Source: Salinirussus sp. | Lineage (GTDB): Archaea; Halobacteriota; Halobacteria; Halobacteriales; Haloarculaceae | Assembly (NCBI GenBank): GCA_028275005.1 | Contig: JAQCNN010000108.1 | Location: 1-7,835, forward strand | DNA length: 7,835 nt | Reading direction: 5' to 3' | Shown here: positions 5,484 through 7,835 of the stretch, piece by piece | Layout: every line of letters starts with the position of its first letter | Numbering within the stretch: the stretch's first letter is position 1 | Position numbers and translations under genes: made by a program | The notes under the pieces: generated by a model | The model's input: the letters and a program-made list of their open reading frames with translations, nothing else | The model's database searches: none | Told to the model about the DNA's origin: nothing

Positions 5484-6646
5484 CCGCCCCGCGCGTCGCC
5501 GGCGTCGGGATGACCGCCTTCGGGAAGTCACCCGAACGGACCGCCCGGGAGCTGTTCGCCGAGGCCGCAGGAAAGGCCTACGACGACGCGGGCCTGAGCC
5601 CGGGCGCCGTCGAGGAGGTGTTCTACGGCAACTTCATGGGACAGCACGCCGAGCAACAGGGACACTCCGGCCCGCTGGCGGCGGACAGCGCGGGTGTGAC
5701 CGCGCCCGCAACCCGGATCGAGAGCGCCTGTGCCTCCTCGGGGGCGGCCGTCCGGCTGGGTGTCGAGCGGGTCCGCAACGGCGCTGCCGACTGTGTGCTC
5801 GTCGGCGGCGCCGAGCGAATGACGAACCTCTCCACGGCCGAGGGGACCGCGGGCCTCGCGAGCGCCGCGGACGCCCTCTGGGAGACAAAGGCCGGCGTCA
5901 CCTTCCCCGGGGCCTACTCGCTGATGGCCAACCGCTACTTCCACGAGCACGGGGGCGGCCGGGAGGACCTGGCGGCGATTGCGGTAAAGAATCACCGTCA
6001 CGCCACCGAGAACCCCCTGGCACAGTTCCAGCGGGAGATCACCGTCGAGGACGTCCTCACGGCGCCGACGGTCTGCTCACCCTTTGGCCTCTACGACTGC
6101 TCGCCGATGAGTGACGGGGGGAGTGCCGCCCTGCTCGTCAGCGAGGAGTTTGCCGAGGAGCGGGGACTGGACCCCGAGGTGGCGGTCACCGGGACCGGCC
6201 AGGGCGGCGACCGGATGGCGCTGCACGACCGGGTCTCGATGACCCGCACCCCGGCCGCCGAGCGCGCGGCCGCGGCTGCCTACGACGACGCCGGCGTCGG
6301 CCCGGATGACATCGATATCGCCGAGGTGCACGACTGCTTCACCGTCGCCGAGGTGCTCGCGCTCGAGGCGCTTGGCTTCTACGAGACCGGCGAGGCCATC
6401 AGCGCCGCGGCCGACGGCGAGACCGACATCGAGGGCGACCGCCCGGTCAACCTCTCGGGCGGGCTCAAGGCAAAGGGCCACCCCGTCGGCGCGACCGGCG
6501 GCGCCCAGGTCTCGGAGATGACGAAGCTCCTCCGGGGTGACCACGTCAACAGCGACGCCGTCTCGGACGCGGAGGTGGGGCTGACCCACAACGCCGGCGG
6601 GACGGTGGCGAGTTGTGTGGTCAACGTGTTGGAGGTGGTTGCATGA
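5480..6646 (+). CDS. Archaeal thiolase, catalytic subunit (PhaA-alpha / acetyl-CoA acetyltransferase-like)
   Basis: A 388-residue enzyme of the archaeal SCP2-like thiolase group, which condenses or cleaves acyl-CoA thioesters. The nucleophile is Cys84 in IESACASSGAA. His284 is in EVHDCFT and His334 in KAKGHPVGATGG. The last position is His370 in LTHNAGGT, where classical thiolases carry a Cys in a CGGG motif, so the active set is Cys-His-His. These archaeal enzymes usually work with a separate OB-fold protein, which is encoded just downstream. In Haloferax mediterranei such two-subunit thiolases feed PHA synthesis. In other archaea a related thiolase partners HMG-CoA synthase in the mevalonate route, but no HMG-CoA synthase gene is in this window. 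The start GTG overlaps the fabG stop as GTGA; a second GTG one codon upstream (5477) is possible. The stop overlaps an ATG as ATGA. Confidence 0.93.
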   Translation: MTAPRVAGVGMTAFGKSPERTARELFAEAAGKAYDDAGLSPGAVEEVFYGNFMGQHAEQQGHSGPLAADSAGVTAPATRIESACASSGAAVRLGVERVRNGAADCVLVGGAERMTNLSTAEGTAGLASAADALWETKAGVTFPGAYSLMANRYFHEHGGGREDLAAIAVKNHRHATENPLAQFQREITVEDVLTAPTVCSPFGLYDCSPMSDGGSAALLVSEEFAEERGLDPEVAVTGTGQGGDRMALHDRVSMTRTPAAERAAAAAYDDAGVGPDDIDIAEVHDCFTVAEVLALEALGFYETGEAISAAADGETDIEGDRPVNLSGGLKAKGHPVGATGGAQVSEMTKLLRGDHVNSDAVSDAEVGLTHNAGGTVASCVVNVLEVVA

Positions 6647-6651
6647 GCGAC
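6630..6651 (+). repeat. Translation-start repeat, copy 1 (end of thiolase gene)
   Basis: TGGAGGTGGTTGCATGAGCG followed by AC. It holds a strong Shine-Dalgarno (GGAGGTGG), the thiolase stop and an ATG in ATGA overlap. The same 22 bases recur with one change at 6791-6812, where they start the OB-fold gene, and 18 of them recur exactly at 6691-6708. Confidence 0.9.
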
Positions 6652-6807
6652 CAGGGGGGAGCGAGTGCAACGACGCCGAAGCCCCGCTCCGGAGGTGGTT
6701 GCATGAGCCGCGGGACGCGACCGACGGGAGCGTCCCGGGACAGTGAGCGGCGAAGCCGTGAGCGAGTGCAACGACGCCGGAGCTTTGCTCTGGAGGTGGT
6801 TACATGA
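6643..6807 (+). CDS. Small ORF bridging thiolase and OB-fold genes, doubtful protein
   Basis: A 54-codon frame that starts with the ATG overlapping the thiolase stop (ATGA) and ends with a TGA overlapping the OB-fold gene's ATG (again ATGA). It has an excellent ribosome-binding site (GGAGGTGG, 6631-6638). The product is Arg/Ser/Gly-rich and basic (RDSERRSRERVQRRRS near the end), unlike the acidic neighbours, and resembles no family I know. It has an internal in-frame ATG at 6703 with its own copy of the ribosome-binding site. It is most likely a by-product of repeat expansion that happens to stay open. Its translation could still carry ribosomes from thiolase to the OB-fold gene. Not recognised as a known gene. 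Confidence 0.25.
   Translation: MSDQGGASATTPKPRSGGGCMSRGTRPTGASRDSERRSRERVQRRRSFALEVVT
6660..6708 (+). repeat. 49-bp direct repeat, first copy, including translation-start copy 2
   Basis: Begins AGCGAGTGCAACGACGCCG (6660-6678) and ends GGAGGTGGTTGCATGAGC (6691-6708). It aligns without gaps to 6761-6809 with 6 differences in 49 positions, all transitions and mostly C/T. The offset between the copies is 101 bases. Confidence 0.9.
6711..6737. repeat. Inverted repeat inside the thiolase/OB-fold insert
   Basis: CGGGACGC (6711-6718) and GCGTCCCG (6730-6737) form a perfect 8-bp stem with an 11-base loop. A second small hairpin, CGGC-GAA-GCCG (6748-6758), follows and is flanked by a short direct repeat GTGAGCG (6743-6749 and 6758-6764). 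These occupy the part of the insert not covered by the 49-bp repeats. Confidence 0.7.
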
Positions 6808-6809
6808 GC
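6761..6809 (+). repeat. 49-bp direct repeat, second copy, including translation-start copy 3
   Basis: The gap-free partner of 6660-6708. Its end holds GGAGGTGGTTACATGAGC (6792-6809), the ribosome-binding site and start codon used by the OB-fold gene at 6804. The copies differ mainly in the stretch between the shared 5' part and the Shine-Dalgarno. Confidence 0.9.
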
Positions 6810-7211
6810 GACGACGGCACCCGGGATGCCGGCTACGACGACTTCCTCGACGCCGTCGAGGCCGGCGAGCCCTATTACCTGGAGAGTCCAAGCGGGAACG
6901 GCTGGCTCCCACCCCAGCAGTTCGACCCCGAGACCGGCGAACGGGAGTTGACCGAGGAGCCGCTGCCGGAGACCGGCGAGGTGCTCACGAAGACGGTCGT
7001 CAACGTGGCCGGCCCCTCCTTTGCCGACGACGCTCCCTACGTCGTCGCGGTCGCACAGTTCGGCCCGGTCCGGCTGACCGGCCAACTCCAGGTCGAAGGA
7101 CAGAAACGCGGCGTCGGTCCGGAGGAGGTGGAGGTCGGGCAGGAGGTCGCGGTCGGGGTTGCCCGCAACGAGACCGAGGGCGAGCGGGTCGTCGTCCTCG
7201 AGCCGGTCTGA
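6804..7211 (+). CDS. OB-fold (DUF35-type) thiolase partner subunit, without zinc-ribbon cysteines
   Basis: A 135-residue acidic protein. The N-terminal helix region (GYDDFLDAVEAGEPYYLES, 10-28) matches the start of DUF35 proteins. Residues 29-60 (NGWLPPQQFDPETGERELTE) sit where DUF35 proteins carry a rubredoxin-like zinc ribbon; here the protein has no cysteine at all. Residues 61-135 form an OB-fold-like set of strands (TKTVVNVAG, YVVAVAQFGPVRLTGQL, EEVEVGQEVAVGVARN, RVVVLEP). In archaea such proteins bind and assist thiolases, bridging CoA sites or stabilising the catalytic subunit; the PhaA-beta/BktB-beta subunits of Haloferax are of this kind. The position directly after the thiolase gene supports that role. 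The start is fixed by GGAGGTGG at 6792-6799 and an ATGA overlap with the small upstream ORF. It converges with metE 24 bases further on. Confidence 0.85.
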   Translation: MSDDGTRDAGYDDFLDAVEAGEPYYLESPSGNGWLPPQQFDPETGERELTEEPLPETGEVLTKTVVNVAGPSFADDAPYVVAVAQFGPVRLTGQLQVEGQKRGVGPEEVEVGQEVAVGVARNETEGERVVVLEPV

Positions 7212-7235
7212 GGGGCGGCGTATCCCTGTCGACGG

Positions 7236-7835
7236 TCAGTCGTCCGCGCTGGCGGCCGGGGCCTCGACATCGACCCCGCCGGCGTCGAGTTCCCGCTCGA
7301 CCTCGCGGGCGGCCTGGACCATATTCTCCATCTTCCGGTAGGCGACCTCGCGAGGCAGCAGCTTCAGCCCGCAGTCCGGCGAGATGACCAGTCGCTCGGG
7401 CGGGACGACCCTGAGCCCCTGTTTGATGTTCTGTTTGATCTCCGCGACGGATTCGACCTCTGCGGTGTGGATGTCGACGACGCCGAGTGCGAGGTCGTGG
7501 GTAAACGGAGGCTCGGTGAGGACGTCGACCTGTGCGAAGTCGTCGTTGGTGAGTTCGAGGTCGAGTTCGTCGACCGGGTACTCGAGTGCCTCCGGGTAGA
7601 TCCGGGAGTAGTCGCCGTAACAGACGTGTAGTCCGACACGAACCTCGTCGGGGACATCTGCGACGATACGCTCGAGACACTCACCGACCAGCGCGTGGTC
7701 GTCGGGGGTGGTCGCGAGAGCCGGCTCGTCGATCTGGATGTAGCGGGCGCCGGCCTCGACGAGGGCGTCGACCTCCTCGTTGACGAGGTCCGCAAGCTCC
7801 AAGGCGAGTTCGCGTTCGGTGTCGTAGGCCTCGTT
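7236..7835 (-). CDS. metE: Cobalamin-independent methionine synthase (MetE), C-terminal part, cut by window end
   Basis: The last 199 residues of a MetE catalytic-domain protein, which transfers a methyl group from a folate-type or pterin donor to homocysteine to make methionine. The frame is open to the window edge; a TTG at 7802 is internal, not the start. Visible hallmarks, counted from the first residue in the window, are YIQIDEPAL (32-40, substrate-binding Asp/Glu) and the zinc-ligand set His70 and Cys72 (LHVCYGDYS), probably Glu94 (LDLELTND), and Cys155 (ISPDCGLK). Then follow the usual EVAYRKMENMVQAAREV helix and a short acidic tail. Archaeal MetE proteins are often the short, C-terminal-only form, and haloarchaea may carry two such genes side by side; the missing part lies beyond this window. 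It converges with the OB-fold gene, with 24 bases between the stops and no T-rich terminator. Confidence 0.93.
   Translation of the reverse strand, partial: NEAYDTERELALELADLVNEEVDALVEAGARYIQIDEPALATTPDDHALVGECLERIVADVPDEVRVGLHVCYGDYSRIYPEALEYPVDELDLELTNDDFAQVDVLTEPPFTHDLALGVVDIHTAEVESVAEIKQNIKQGLRVVPPERLVISPDCGLKLLPREVAYRKMENMVQAAREVERELDAGGVDVEAPAASADD

Noticed and set aside
5528..6001. Minus-strand frames inside the thiolase gene
   Set aside because: Antisense shadows without motifs; the plus-strand thiolase is unambiguous.
6630..6812. A CRISPR-like array
   Set aside because: Only three short, unevenly spaced copies (60 and 101 bases apart), containing ribosome-binding sites and start codons, with related spacers and no cas genes.

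Overview
The window looks like a chromosomal segment of a haloarchaeon. By eye the GC content is near 70%, the proteins are acidic and poor in lysine, and the genes are archaeal: TmcA, L7Ae, S28e, L24e and an OB-fold (DUF35) thiolase partner. Many genes are joined by 4-base stop/start overlaps. I cannot name a genus.

Layout. (1) 78-2905, minus strand: a two-gene unit of tmcA (tRNA cytidine acetyltransferase) followed by a DUF456 membrane protein, coupled by a GTGA overlap. Positions 1-77 hold nothing I can support. (2) 2906-3136: a divergent intergenic region. It has a palindromic BRE/TATA-like element and a long, foldable leader in front of the L7Ae gene. This leader has a kink-turn-like internal loop and reaches into the Shine-Dalgarno sequence, which suggests feedback by L7Ae. 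(3) 3137-4629, plus strand: the classical archaeal rpl7ae-rps28e-rpl24e-ndk cluster. L24e carries an unusually long acidic tail. (4) 4630-4739: intergenic, with a stem-loop after ndk and a TATA-like element before the next gene. (5) 4740-7211, plus strand: a metabolic unit of a FabG/PhaB-type ketoacyl-CoA reductase, an archaeal thiolase with a Cys-His-His catalytic set, and a small OB-fold protein. Together they could condense acyl-CoAs and reduce the product to 3-hydroxyacyl-CoA, for example for polyhydroxyalkanoate. (6) 7236 to the window end, minus strand: the C-terminal part of a cobalamin-independent methionine synthase (MetE), convergent with the OB-fold gene.

The two most notable structures are the L7Ae leader and a 161-bp insert between thiolase and OB-fold genes. 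In the insert, the ribosome-binding site plus start codon is present three times, the last two inside a 49-bp imperfect direct repeat. An in-frame 54-codon ORF bridges the insert, with ATGA overlaps at both ends. No tRNA, rRNA, CRISPR array, transposase or phage gene was seen.
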